Positions 9,910 through 22,077 are shown, numbered from the stretch's first letter. The stretch is DNA of 64,000 nucleotides from Laburnicola sp. R22_1 (GCA_014281115.1 JACONQ010000017.1:1736001-1800000); one strand, 5' to 3'. Program-made: numbers and translations. The notes: a model not told the origin generated them from the sequence alone.

Positions 9910-10838
9910 ATTAATACTTTAGTATAGCTACTACGCATTAGTATAAAGTTAAGCAGTTTCTTTTTAAGTTACTAAGCGTTATTAATATAGAAACTATTAA
10001 TAGCTAGGAAGCTAAGATAATTAACTACAAACTACGCGTTAAGCGAGATAAAGAGTTTAGTTATCCTACTAATATTACTAAGAATAGCTGCCTTAGTAGC
10101 GTTAAATTTGTTTAGGAATATTTAGTAGAACCTATATTAGCTAGTTATTGTAGTGTTAGGCCTAAAGAAATAGAGAAAGCATTAAAAGGATAGTTGCTTA
10201 ACTATTTAGAAGAACTAGTTATTATTAATTACTATCTATATAAGTCTAGTTTTAAATACCTATAAAGAGTATATAGGATATAAAATAGCTATTTACTTTT
10301 TTATATTAAGAAGTAAAAGTCTTTTTATAAATAGACTTATTCTACTATGTATATACTTAGAACCTTATATAGTTAATAAGATGCTTAGTACTAATTAGCT
10401 AGATACTAGTAAAGTTAATACTTAAGTATTATAGTATATAGCTATAGTTAAGACAGAATATATATAGATAACTAGAGGGTACTTTGCGCCCTTCTAGAAT
10501 ATAGTCTAAATAATACCTATATAAAGGTAAGAGTTCTAGTATAGGTTATAGGTTTATTTATCTTTAGCCTATTAAGTATTAGACTACTACGCGTCCTATA
10601 TAGCAAATATCTTTTTTCTATTTTTAACTTTTAAAAGTCTAAAGGGAGACGTTAGATAAGATAAATTGTCTTACTTCCTAACTTATTAGCCTATAGAACT
10701 AGAATTCTATATTTAAAGAGAGTATTTAGTAGTAAAGCAACTAGTTTATTAATATAGGACTATATATTAATTTCTAGGGTAGGTGTAGCACTTAATATAG
10801 TACTTAAGGATATTAGTATAATAAAAAGATATAATAAC
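9910..10838 (+). pseudogene. Long coding relic, possible DUF3435-type tyrosine recombinase
   Basis: From about 9915 one plus-strand frame runs for about 300 codons to the pogo insertion at 10841. It is broken only by TAG/TAA codons, without apparent frameshift, so a real protein once lay here. Pieces include SYCSVRPKEIEKALK, RVLCALLEYSL followed by NNTYIKVRVLVQ, and then LYSKYLFSIFN. The order RV..AL..., YT..R.G.LV and LYKDI.F is reminiscent of the catalytic region of DUF3435 proteins, the family of Starship captain recombinases in Pezizomycotina. The match is by eye and weak. The 3' end is cut off by pogo copy 2; continuation after 13004 is unclear. It could equally be another lineage-specific protein. 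Confidence 0.35.
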
Positions 10839-10909
10839 TAACGTGGTTTACTAGCGAGTAACCCACACTAGTAAGCGCGCCACCTTTGCCAAGACCCCAC
10901 CAAACTATT

Positions 10910-12904
10910 TTATTTATTATTAGACTGCGTCGCAACACTACTTAAAAATATATACTAAGTTAATGCATTTAATTTAGATTCTTTCTCTTTAACTTCCTAG
11001 CAGGTTTGCGCATTGTGTCTAGATTGCCTGTAGATACCATAACGCTATTAAGTTAATGGCTCTATTGCAGCGCGACTAGTACCTAATAACTATTTATCCT
11101 TCTTCTGTTTACTAGCGTTCTTAGGAGTGGCTAGCTAAGATCTCTCTGCTACTATAAGTGATCCCTAATACTGGATATACCTCCTTTTACGCGATTTTCG
11201 CCTTGTAGTCTCCTTAATTATCTTGCGAAGGTCTGTAATTTTATCTAACACTAGTATCTAACTATGTATTACACTTAGAGCGCCTTTTTTAAGCTTCTTA
11301 AGCACCTGCATGGTTAAAGTTAGTGATGAATTAAAGTGATCTCTAATTCTCTTGCGAACTAGTGTTAATTGCGCCTTAAATTCGCGTAGGTTACTTAGTG
11401 TTTTAGACTCCTAGGTGGTAGGCTCTTTAATGGGCAGACTAGGTGTACGGATGCGGATGTTAAGGTGCTACAACACCTCCTCTGGATTTAATAGGACTAG
11501 TCTAGCACCGCAAAAACCACCCTTAATTGTCTCTGTAGAGAAAACCTTTAAAAACGCGGTTTTAAAGGCTAGGAGGAACTTAATCTTTGTAATGTGGGTT
11601 ATTAGCTAACGCGCTAAGCCCGAGATCTTAGCACTATATGCCTTCTTTAGCGGGGAGAAATAGCCTATATCTATGTCAAATATACGGGTATTCTTAATGA
11701 GTTGAGATGGAAAAGTGGTGGGTTAATTGATTGATTGTGTGTGTTCTGTCGGAGAAGCTCGGCTACCGCGAGAAGTAACTATCTAGTACTAAGCCGCACT
11801 AGTACTATTTAGAATAGTACAGGGGCAGTATAAAACAGTAGTGCGCCAGCCTCCTCAGTGTATTTCACAGTGAAATCACAGTGATTTACACTGATTACCA
11901 CTGTAAGGAGCCATATGATCGTACACACCTACCCACTGGATTTTACAGTAACTGTCTATCTGACAATCTAACAGCTATAGTAGGTGTGACGAATGTGGCA
12001 GTATATAGAGAGTAATAATCTTATGTTCCTTGCAGTAATTCTAGAACTTAATTAAGTTATGGCTCTTATAGCTGTTAATAACTAGCAGCTAATAGGTTCC
12101 TTTAGCGCGTCCCTTTGTATGCGCGTTAAAGTGTTTTAACCACGTGATACTAAGCTTATTATTTGTCTAGTTGTTCTTGCTAACAGCGATTACCCAATCG
12201 CTAGGAATTAACGCGTCTTCGTACTAGGTGGAGATGTGACGCTTGCCGGCGTAGATAATAAAGGGAGGGATTGCCCATCCAGTAGCGTAGATACCATAGA
12301 TTACCGTAATCCACTAGCGGTCGCCTGGCTATATTAATTTGGGTTTCGCACGCCTCTTTAATGCTATAACCATAAGCTAAGATCCTATAACCCCTATTAG
12401 GAAGCCTGATTTATTAAAGTTGTAGGTGTCCTTATTTGTAATGCCGTACTTAACTTTAATGCCCTCTATAAGCTTAAACTACGCGTTTATAACCTTAGAA
12501 TCTTTCTATTGTGCCCTCTAGTTGTTGTATGACTAAGACTAACGCGTTTTAACTTCACATCTGTGCTTAATAAATCTGTCTGTCTAGTTAATACTAATAG
12601 GTGGCTTTCCTTTTTGTAAACGTAGTGAATCGGCCATTATGCGGATTATAAGCTTTGTAGGAGGGAGTCCACGCGTGTTTAGCTCGATTATACAATTAAT
12701 AAGCGTCTAATCCTTAAGGAGAGTAAAATTCTTTAATTTAGGTGAGTTATTGCGTTGTGCAGTTGTTCCATTGCGTCTTTAATTAAGTGTTCTGCAATTA
12801 ATATTATATAGTCCTGCTGCTGCTTACTTTGTAAGATTTAGGTCTTGTTTAATAGCTCTAATAGCAATAAGTAACCAAGCTTTATTAGATGGCTTAGAAG
12901 ACAT
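10910..12904 (-). pseudogene. pogo-like DDE transposase, RIP-inactivated and split by a solo LTR
   Basis: Minus-strand homologue of the transposase at 5091-6788. Start ATG is at 12904 and stop TAA at 10910-10912, at the same distances from the element ends as in copy 1. The frame is full of TAG/TAA codons and interrupted at 11674-11965 by an unmutated solo LTR. The second catalytic Asp is again Asn (VINSY), and the C-terminal knuckle again shows Tyr or Arg at Cys or Gly positions. A 64-codon plus-strand frame at 11415-11609 is a shadow of this gene. Confidence 0.9.
11674..11965. mobile_element. Solo LTR, unmutated, with 5-bp target duplication ATCTA
   Basis: A 292-bp sequence beginning TGTCAAATATACGG and ending CTATCTGACA (TG...CA ends with matching TGTCA/TGACA termini), flanked by ATCTA at 11669-11673 and 11966-11970. 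Pogo copy 1 has one ATCTA at this point and no insertion. The sequence keeps CpA and TpG throughout, unlike its host. It contains a TATA-like GCAGTATAAAACAG and short CACAGTGA-type repeats, as expected of an LTR promoter. It is the scar of an LTR retrotransposon removed by LTR recombination; no internal part of that element is recognised here. Confidence 0.9.
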
Positions 12905-13003
12905 AGTAGGTGGTTGTATTATAATGGTATTGTTGGTGATGGTGGGGTCTTGGCAAAGGTGGTGCGCTTACTAGAGTGGGTCACTTACTAGTAAACCACG
13001 TTA

Positions 13004-14570
13004 GTTAAATAGTTATTTAAGAGAATTGTAGTTTGAGAAGAAAATAGAATAAACTAAATTCTATAATATTAACTATAGTAGTGTTTAACTAATATTAAGG
13101 TTAGCTAGAAATAGTGTACAGCGTATAGTATGCTAATAATAAATTAGTTTTAGATTTAGGCTAGTAGATACCCCTTTATTATAGAGTTAGTTTTAGGTAA
13201 TAATTAGCTTATTACTATACTACTATAGGCGGCATTCTTAGTAACTAGTATATAATTATTAGCTATAATAATTCGCTATAGCAAAACTATAACTCTAGCT
13301 TATTGTATTCTATGTGCTAACTATTATCTAAAACCTTCCTAGCACCTAAGCCTCCCTTATTATTTAAAATCCTCTTATTATCTAAAACCTCCTTAGTACC
13401 TAAGCCCCCCTTATTACTTAAATCCCCTTTAGTATCTAAGCTCCTAAAGTCTAAGAAACCTTTAAAGTTTATATCCTTTATCTATAATATTAGAGTTATA
13501 CCTATCTAGTAGCTTCTAGAAATAAGCCTTAAGCTTCTTCCTAGTATTCTTAATTTCCTCTTTACACTTTTGAATATTATTTTCCTTAATATACACCTTA
13601 TTACTATTAAGTATACTATTCTTACTATAATTAATAAGGTTAGTAGAAGGACTAGGCTTATAGCAACTAATAATTATTAGTAAAGGTATATAATAAATAA
13701 GTGTAATAAACTTATAACTATTCCTTATTAGTAACTATTACTAGCTTCTTAGTAGTTAGATCTATATTACCTACACTATTACAAAAGTCCTCTTACTTTT
13801 TCTTATTAGCCTTACTTTTAAAGCTATTAGCCTTAAGTTTCCTTAGGCCTGCCTTATATATATCGCGTAAGAGCTTCTTATATATATTATTATAACTAAA
13901 GATTTATTTACCTACGTAACTCTATAGTATAGAAGGGCCTTTTCCTTTACTAGTAATAATTCTATGCTTAGCTAGGGCTATTTAGTAGGCCCTTAGATTA
14001 ACTTTATTTTTAATCTTATCCTACTTCTTATATATAGCTATTAGTTTTGCCTCTAACTAGTTGCCTACTCCTTATTAATTAACTAATATATAATAATAAA
14101 ATATAATAATATACTACTTTTTTAATTCTTAAAGTAGAACTATAAAAGCTCTTCTTCTTTCTATATAAGCTATTAATACTTTTACACTTTAGAAAGTAGT
14201 TAGTAGTTCTTATTATTTTAAAGCTTCTTCTTAATCTAATATTATATAGCTTAATTAGCTAATCTAGTAAAATTTAATGCCTTTTTTCCTTTACTATAAA
14301 GTGTATTACAAGACTTTTATATAATAGTATAGGCGCTATTACTAAGTGCACCTTTAAATAGCACTTTATAGTTAGTAGAACAACCTTTCTAAAATCTACC
14401 TTATCTATAATATAAAAGAATAGTGCTAACCTCTTTATTTCTAAATATAAAGCCCTATTTATATTAGTATATAGTGTAATAAAAGGCTATAATTACTAGA
14501 TACCTTAGTCAGACCCTTCTACTTATTGCGCTCAAAATTTACTAGTATTTATAGGCCGCTGCTTAGGAGG
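13004..14570 (-). pseudogene. Decayed coding region, unidentified (probably transposon)
   Basis: The minus strand of about 13550-13900 reads as protein with only TAG/TAA breaks (for example LRKLKANSFKSKANKKK followed by DFCNSVGNIDLTTKKL), so coding DNA once lay here. I do not recognise it. The rest, next to pogo copy 2 and to the LTR element starting at 14576, is featureless AT-rich sequence. Confidence 0.35.
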
Positions 14571-14575
14571 CCCTT

Positions 14576-14862
14576 TGTAACAGTCCTATGCCAGCCTCCC
14601 TACTAAGCACACCCTATTACCTTTCTTTTACATCCTATTTCCCCTATCTACGCCTTTTACCTTTCTAAAGGCGCCTTTTCTAGTTAGTATTAGCGAGTAG
14701 CTAGTATAAGCCTAAACTCTACGCCGCCCTCTATATAAGAAAGGGCCCCCTATGTTCCTTTCTTATCTACTATCTTAGAATAGTATTAATTTAACTAGCT
14801 CTTTTAACTATTCTAGCTATTCTGGAGAGGTTTGTCCTATAAGGCTGTATATCGCCCTTATA
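14576..14862 (+). repeat. 5' LTR of element A copy 1
   Basis: 287 bp; matches 22397-22682, 44328-44614 and the split copy 47290-47486 plus 59862-59954. All share GGCGCCTTTTCTAGTTAGT and the TATA-like CTATATAAGAAAGGG. Confidence 0.9.
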
Positions 14863-14964
14863 TTATTCTAAAATTAATCTTTTTATTAGACTGTAGACAG
14901 CAATATAATATCTACTTCTTCTTTAAGACACTGCCCGTAGATAGCTAAATTAGTAGAGGTTTTA

Positions 14965-15535
14965 CTTTATTAGTTACTAGTTATGCTAGACAGTTGTCTA
15001 AAGTCTATAAGACTACTAATATAACTTCTCTACCCGCTGCAAGTAGATAAGGGTATATTAGTTTGTTAGTTACTAGTTATCCTAGGTAGTAGTTCTATGC
15101 TAAGGTCTATAAGACTACTAATATAACTTCTCTGCCTACTATAAGTAGGTAAGAGTATATTAGGTTAGTTACTAGTTATACTAGATAGTTATTACACTAC
15201 CTAAGATCTGCAAGACTACTAATATAACTTCTCTACTTACTCTAAGTAGGTAAGGGTATATTAAGTTAGTTACTAGTTGTGCTAAGTAGTTATTATACTA
15301 CCTAAGATCTATAAGACTACTAATATAACTCCTCTATCTACTATAAGTTAGTAAGAATATATTAGTTTATTAGTTACTAATTATGCTAGATAGTTATTAC
15401 ACTACGCTAAGGTCTATTTAAGAGGCTACTTTTATACTTCTCTACCTACTATAAGTTCGTAAGAGTATATTAGTTTATTAGTTACTAGTTATATTAGACA
15501 GTTATTATACTACACTAAGGTCTATTTAGAAAGAC
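14965..15535 (+). repeat. About 100-bp tandem repeats in the leader of element A
   Basis: Six diverged units of roughly 95-110 bp, each containing TTAGTTACTAGTTATRCTAG, then AAGGTCTATAAGACTAC-type and ACTTCTCTACCTACT-type words. The same unit recurs about three to four times in the second copy of the element near 44700-45010. Confidence 0.8.
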
Positions 15536-16399
15536 CGCCTTAGAAGTTCTAATATTCTAAACACAAATAATAATTAATAAATAACAATAACTACGCCATA
15601 CCCTATATAGCTAACTTGCCTAATAACTACCTTCTAGCGCTATTATAGCAAGGGTATAAGACACAGAGCTAGAAAATTAAAGTTAGGCCATAGAGGTAAT
15701 ATAGAGGTTAAAGTTTTACACATTTTATCTTACACTTTATTTTTTATCTAGCTTAGACTATACGCTAGCTTACACGCTATATAAAATCTGCTACTCTAAG
15801 TCTATCTACTATACCCTTTCTGTAACCCCTACTTTGCTTAACCCTACTATTGCCTACACTATAGTAAGCTACTACTCTTTAATCTAGGAGACTTGTAAAA
15901 CATTCCCTGTATCCTCTCTACCCCTAGATAGTTCTAGAATAGATAATATAAAGGGGAATATTTACCTATACCCCGCTAATAATAGTTTATATAACACTTA
16001 TAATAGAATTTCTCTACTCTACTCTACTAGTAATCTGTTATTTATTAAGTAAGAAAAGTGACTAATAGTTACTTCTAAAACTACTAGTTGTCTTCCTAGC
16101 CTTATAAAAAAGAGGAGCATAGTTAAACTACTTAGAAAGGTCTACTCTAATAGAATTTCTTATAATGCTCCTAAGCACAATTAATATATTACTACACTTA
16201 AAATAGATTAGCTAAGTAATAGATTTTTACTAATAGACTTTAAGTAGCTTGAGTACTAAGGCAAAGCTAAACCTAAAGCCACTAGAAAGTTTAGCGCATT
16301 TTTAGCGCAATTTAAACTAGACTAATTACTTTAGCATAGTCTAGAAATAAAATAATTACTTGCTACCTATTAGCTTTAGACTTAATATCGCTTTTTCTA

Positions 16400-17790
16400 A
16401 GGCCTACTATTAGAGAAGTTACTAGAATTAATAGCTATGGCTATTATAAAGTCTAAAGACAACCCTAAATAAAAAAGTATTATTTAGGCTTTATGCGAGC
16501 GCGCTAATATAGTTAAATAAGCTTTTACTATACATAAGGCATAGACACCTTACACTATAATATATATAATAAAGAAAGGATCCTAATTCCACTCTAATAG
16601 TACTAACAACGCAGCCATTAAAAAGGACTTATTTATTTCTAATAAAGCTTTCCCTTCTATTAAAGATACTTATAATCCGCAGCACTATACTTATATACCT
16701 CTAAAAAACTCTAGTCTAAAAACATCTAATCTACTATATAGTTTACGCTATCCTTATATATTTAAGTAAAACTTATTCTATCTAGTTGCATCCTAATATG
16801 CGCCCTAGCTAGCGCCCTAATATACACTCTATTATCTGCCCTAGCTTATAGTGCCTACTCTATAACTAGATAACACCCTTTACTACTCCCTAGTCTCTAA
16901 ATATATATAAACTAAGCTCGCTAATAGTGCCTAGATAGATATACCCTAGGACAAATACACTTCTACTACCTTTAGCATATTTAAGCTAAAACACTTTGCA
17001 CAGCTACCTAACGTTAATAAGTACTATAAAAAAGGTTAACCTAGCCTTAATATTAAAGATTAGCTAAAGAATATACGTAATAAGATCTTTATAAACGTAG
17101 ACTATTACTAAAGTAATAATAATAAGGAAGATTAAGACAACCTTATAAAAGCTATTTTTAGCTACCTTAAAGGCGCGCCTTAAAAGGCAGCGCAAAATTA
17201 GTATTAAATAAATTAGGCCCTTTAAAAAGATTATGGACCTAAAGCACTTTTTAAATTTCTAGAAGAGACTTACTATAATCAATTCACTCTTTAATAGACA
17301 CGTAAGAAGTTTTATAAGCTCTTTTTCTCTAATAAAATAGACGCCTAGACATTCCTATAGGCTTTTAAGAGCCTAGCTAGAAAAGGTAAATTAGACGCAA
17401 AGATCTAAAAGGATAAATTATAACGTAAGTTAACTAGGAGTCTTAAGTTAATACTTTAGAAAGAGATAGAGGACCCTAATATTAACTACCTAGCAATTAA
17501 ATACTAAATAACTATAGCTAGCTACACTCTTTAGAATAATAGTATAATAAACTCTTTTTAGACGTATATACGAACTTCTTATAAGGTACTACCCTCTAGA
17601 TTAACACTCTTATATATAGTAACTAGAAAATAAACACCCTATTCTAGACCTACTCCTCTTTTTTTAACTCTCTATAATTAGACTAAAGCATAGTGCATAA
17701 AGCATAATACCTGCTTTAGCTATAGTAAGAAACTTGAAGGCTTACACTTATGCTGCTACTCTAAAATAGCCATATAAGCAAATATAAAAG
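16400..17790 (+). pseudogene. Gag (capsid plus zinc-knuckle remnant) of element A
   Basis: Around 16970-17500 one plus-strand frame reads as a Ty3-type capsid with TAG/TAA breaks (FSIFKLKHFAQLPNV, YGPKALFKFLEETYY, FLQAFKSLARKGKLDAK). About 17690-17770 holds a damaged CCHC-type knuckle (HNTCFSYSKKLEGLHLC). The N-terminal limit is uncertain. In the live element this protein would form the virus-like particle and bind genomic RNA. The frame is dead through RIP. Confidence 0.65.
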
Positions 17791-17989
17791 TAGAGAATAA
17801 TCTTAATTTAAATAAACTTAGTATTGCCTACTACTCTAATTTAGAGGCAGGTAATTTATTAGATAATAAGGCTTTAAATGTACGCTACTAGACTACTCTA
17901 ACCTAGTAGCTTATATAGGAGCTACTAAACTAATTAATCTAGACAAACTATAAGTTTAACTATAAAACGTAGATGCTAAACCAAAATCG

Positions 17990-18480
17990 CTGCCTATAGG
18001 CGGCAAGATAGTAAGAGTTCCTAAGCTATTTAGAGGCCCTTAGCTAGTTATGCTAGTGCAAATTAAATTCTAAGAGTTAGCTTTTAGGCTGTAGGCCTTA
18101 ATAGATAATAGCGCTAGCACTTATAACCTTATTACTTTAAGGTATATAAAGGTAGTATAAAAATAGCTTAAAGCTAAACTTTTTCGCCTAAAGACACTAA
18201 TCCCCCTTAAAAACTTTATAGAAAAGAAAAGCGCGAAAGTGGATACCTATTTTATAGCCTAGCTTAATATTAATAGACATAGTATTACTATATAGTTTAT
18301 TCTATAAAATAGGGGACTATAATCTTATTATTAGTAGAAGATTTTTTAAGCAAGCTAACTGTCTAGTTAACGCTTAGAACTGCCGCCTTTGTTAGAAAGA
18401 TAATAAGAATTTAACCTTTACTAGCAACCTTATTTTACTATAGACTTCTTTACTACCTAACCCTTCCTACTAGAATAACA
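17990..18480 (+). pseudogene. Retropepsin-like aspartic protease of element A
   Basis: Downstream of the knuckle and broken by stops. The active-site region reads ALIDNSASTYNLI, where the family has Asp-Ser/Thr-Gly-Ala (the Gly is now Ser). A second conserved strand is near LNINRHSITIQFIL, followed by a Cys/Leu-rich end. Such a domain processes Gag in LTR elements. After about 18500 the frame continues as unrecognised sequence (for example LPFLDKKLLDNKSPFSYSI) rather than reverse transcriptase. This suggests a Gag-protease-only element. Confidence 0.65.
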
Positions 18481-19849
18481 CTACCTAATTAAATAGCCTA
18501 CTTAAAAAGTAAAATTATACCCTTTAAACAACTCGCTTATTAAAAGCCAACTAGAACGTCTCTAAGGAGATCTCTATCTAGCTTCCCAGCCCTACTATCT
18601 TAGTTATTAGAACATACTTAAAGGCTTACTAAAAACTAAGCTATATAGACGTCTTTAACAAAGATAGTAGTGTTAAGACTATTAAGCTACCTTTCTTAGA
18701 CAAGAAACTATTAGATAATAAATCGCCTTTTAGTTACTCTATCCCTACTATCTAAGAAAGCTACTAGTAAGACTAGTTTCTAGAAATTATACAGTAGAAT
18801 CTAAGTCTTATTTCTAACTCTAGACCTAGAGACTATAAATCTACTAAAGAAGCTAATCCATAGATTAGGCAGCTCTTACCTATAAAATTAACTATTTAAT
18901 TAAAACTACCCTAGCTAAAACAACCTAGGTTAGCACTCTTCCACCCTACTAAATTGCTAACCTAAAAGGAGAACTTAGCATTACTTACTATAGTAATGGC
19001 TCTAAAGACTATAGCGCTGCCTATTATAGTAGTAGATTAGAGGATAAAGAGCCTATCTATTATAACAATCTCTCGAATAATAACCCTAAATTTACTAACC
19101 TAATTAATTCTAAGTCTAACTCCCTATAAGAAGAATGCTTAGACAATAAATCTAATAGTAAACTATTTAATAAAATCTTCTAAAATGCTAACAATTAGAA
19201 GCTGCTCTCTAACTATTAGCCCTTACTCTAATCTACTAGTTACCTAACTTATTTTACTCCTAGGGGCACCCTAAGCTACTAAAATAGATAGCCTAGTTTA
19301 CTACTAGTTAAGCAGCTCTCTAGCTAGCCTACTACGCATAGGCAGCTATTGCTTTTAGCACTTTTACCTCTAATAGCTCCCCTACTAGCTAGCTTACTAC
19401 TAATTTAGCAGCACCCTAACTAACACGTATACGTAGAACACTTATAACTTTTAGCACTTTTATCTCTAAATATTCTTATTACTACTAGCAGTACCTATGG
19501 CTTTAAAAGCTACTCTACTCTTATTAAAAATTATATAGTTTAGTTAATATATTTTTTAACACTCTCTTATAGTACTAGAAAATATTATATAATATAATTA
19601 CGCCCGCGCGTAATAAACTAACTAGAAATTTTTTAGCTAACTATATTTTTATATAGTGTTAAAGCTAAGAATACACTTTATTAGTAAAATGCTAAACACT
19701 AAAATATAGTTTCTACTAACGTACTCTATAACTAAGCAACTTATCTAACTAAGCGACTTACTTTTGCTAAGACTCCACTAAAACATATACTATTTATAAT
19801 AGTATAGAGTTAATACAAACTATTATTAGCTTTACTATTTACTATTAAT

Positions 19850-20415
19850 AAGAATGCTGTTTTAAGAACATCTAAAAAAGTTTTGAATAATATGTTTAGA
19901 TTAACTTTTATTGTAATGATGAAAAAAATTATTAGCTTAAAAATAATTAATTATTTTAATCTTGCAGTAAATCCTAAAGAAAGTAAAATAACTGTATTTA
20001 CTAATGGTAGTTCAAAAGCATTTAAGGACTATTGTAACTACTATTACTTTTTTCTGTAAGGAAAGGTCTTGTATTATTAAAAAAGCTACGCTGGGGATAA
20101 CAGGCTAATTGCGTTAGAGAGTACAAATTGAGTGCGCAGTTTGACACCTCGATGTCGGCTTAGCTCATCCACATTAAAAATCTTAGTTTAAACAGTTGTA
20201 TTCTTTTAAGGATATTTTATTAATTTTTACGTAATTATTTATGTAATTAAGGTTCCTTAGCTTACAACGATAGTCTAGAAACACATTAATTCCTAAATAT
20301 TTATTTATAAAATATCTCGTAATAAATCCTATAAAGAAAATAGCCAGGGTAGGTCTAAAAATGTGAAGTAATGTGTGTCCCCAAATCTATAACAAAAGCA
20401 AAGTTTCTCAAAAAT
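19850..20415 (+). rRNA. Mitochondrial large-subunit rRNA fragment in nuclear DNA (NUMT)
   Basis: The core at about 20080-20172 contains GCTACGCTGGGGATAACAGG, then GACACCTCGATGTCGGCTTA and CTCATCC. This is the domain V peptidyl-transferase region of LSU rRNA in its AT-rich mitochondrial form. Flanking DNA (19850-20080 and 20172-20415) is AT-rich but keeps CpA and TpG, so it is not RIP-mutated; I cannot say whether it is rRNA, intron or spacer. It sits between the stop of the Fot1-type transposase and its left TIR. It is far too short to be functional rRNA. Outer limits are approximate. Confidence 0.85.
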
Positions 20416-20447
20416 AGGCTAATCTATTTAGAATCTACTTTTGTAGG

Positions 20448-22077
20448 TTACTTACACGTTGTTCTATTATGCCTAGACTCGCTACAGTGTCTACAGCGCT
20501 GTTAAGTTAGCTTGCCTCTATTAACGCGCGCTCTCTTCTTTGCCTTCTTACTATTACTGCGCGCCGCAAAGTCCTTTAGAGTAGCTAGCCGCTAGCCCTC
20601 TTTAGCTATAAGAGCTTTTTTTTACTGCAATCGCTTTCTTTTGTGCGATTTACGTCGCGTGGCGGCCTTATTAGTAGCTTAAAGTTTGGCTTTGCGTTTG
20701 GTTATTAACACTAAAGAATGCCCTATTAGCTTGGCGCCTTTAATAGGCTTTTCCACCGCCTTAACTATATAAGTTAGGGAACTATCTATATGTCTTTAAA
20801 TCCTCTACTTAAGTAGCATTAATTGTAACCTAAGTTCTATACTATTTCGCGGAGTTTGCGACTCCTATGTACTATTACAAATAGTATATTCTGGAGGCGT
20901 ACGCAGGCGGATGTTAAGCTGCGATAGTACAGCCTCTAGATTATAGGGCACTAGGCCAGCACCTTAAAAGCCTCTTTTAATATTATTTTTAGTAATTAAA
21001 GCCTTAAAAGCAGCAATAAAGCAAGGTAGGAACTCGATTTTAGTTATGTACATAATGTGGTTGCGCATTAGATTCTTGGCTTAGCGTCCATACGCCTTCT
21101 TTAATAGCGCAAAACAATCTATGTTAAGTGGCTATAAGAGGTGCAACGAATATAAAGGCATATAGAGAGTAATAATATTACTCTTTTTGCAGTAATTCTG
21201 AAATTTAAGCGAGTTATAACTTTTGTAGTTATTAATAATAAGTAAACGTGCTCTACTAGTAGTACGCCCCTTTATATACTTATTAAAGTGCTTTAGCCAT
21301 TATAGACTAAGCTTATTTGTTATCTAGCTGTTCTTAGAGACTGTAATAACCTAATTATAAGGTAGATCCTTCTCCTTATATTAGGTGGAGAGGTGGTGCT
21401 TGCCTTTAAAGATAATAAAGGGTGGGATCTATCACCCTATTGCGTTAATGCCTTGGATGACTGTTGTCTACTCCCTATTGCCCTGCTGCACTTGCTTTGG
21501 CTGTTCTTAATGCTTAGAGCCTATAACTACTGCTCTAGTTAATATTATGTCTACTATAAAGCTAGACTTGTCGAAATTGTAGGTATTCTTATCTAGGATA
21601 CTATACTTAGCCTTTATATTCTCCACAAGCCAGAACCAGCATTATATTATCTTAGGATCCTCCTAGAGGGCTTTCTTATAGTCGTACTTTCGATTAAACT
21701 TGACTTTAAGCTCTGGCTGGCGCTTAACAAAGTTTGGAGCCTAGTTATGGCCTACAGGGTCGCGATGCCGCTTAGCTAGCAAAGAATTGGCCATATCCTT
21801 TACGGTAGCAAGCCGTGGCGGGAATTCTTGCGAGTCTAGATTGAGTATATGCTGTATAATCGCCTGCTTTTCTCTTATAGTGAGCTTTATTATGTTAGGT
21901 AGGCAGTTTGCGTTAAAAGGCGATTCTAGCGCGTTGTTAGCTAAGAGTCTTTTAAGAAATATTATAGATGGCGGCAGCGCGTCTTTGCGAAAGTAACGCG
22001 TCTTATTTAATAGCCTGGATTGTAAGCTATATACAAGCTTTATTTAACGCTAGTAGTTTGTTGTATTATTAAGGCAT
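20448..22077 (-). pseudogene. Fot1/pogo-type DDE transposase relic
   Basis: Starts at ATG 22077, 91 bp inside the right TIR, and ends near 20448-20450. One frameshift near 21900 and scattered TAG/TAA codons kill it. In order: helix-turn-helix region (LTIQAIK; REKQAIIQHILNL), CENP-B/Tc5-type region (FPPRLATVKDMANSLLAKR), DDE core with NTYNFDKSSF (first Asp), LLIINNYKSYNS (second Asp now Asn) and HLL.PLNIDCFALLKKAYG (third Asp now Asn or shifted), then a basic tail ending in a well-kept knuckle CRHCSESRHNRTTC. The knuckle matches the C-x2-C-x4-H-x4-C pattern lost in the other pogo family. Confidence 0.85.

Larger units (their letters stand above)
10841..13001 (-). mobile_element. pogo/Fot1-like DNA transposon, copy 2, carrying a nested solo LTR
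   Basis: Same family as 4994-6857, in opposite orientation. TIRs begin ACGTGGTTTACTAG at 10841 and end at 13001, with TA at 10839-10840 and 13002-13003. Length is 2161 bp; removing the 292-bp solo LTR and its 5-bp duplication gives 1864 bp, exactly the length of copy 1. It interrupts the coding relic at 9910-10838. Confidence 0.92.

Noticed and set aside
11415..11609. 64-codon plus-strand frame
   Set aside because: It is the antisense shadow of the minus-strand pogo transposase in copy 2.
14965..15535. Possible CRISPR-like array because of regular spacing
   Set aside because: Units are tandem and diverged along their whole length with no constant repeat and unique spacer pattern; the host is eukaryotic and the array lies in an LTR element leader.
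21787..21996. 69-codon plus-strand frame
   Set aside because: Antisense shadow of the Fot1-type transposase on the minus strand.
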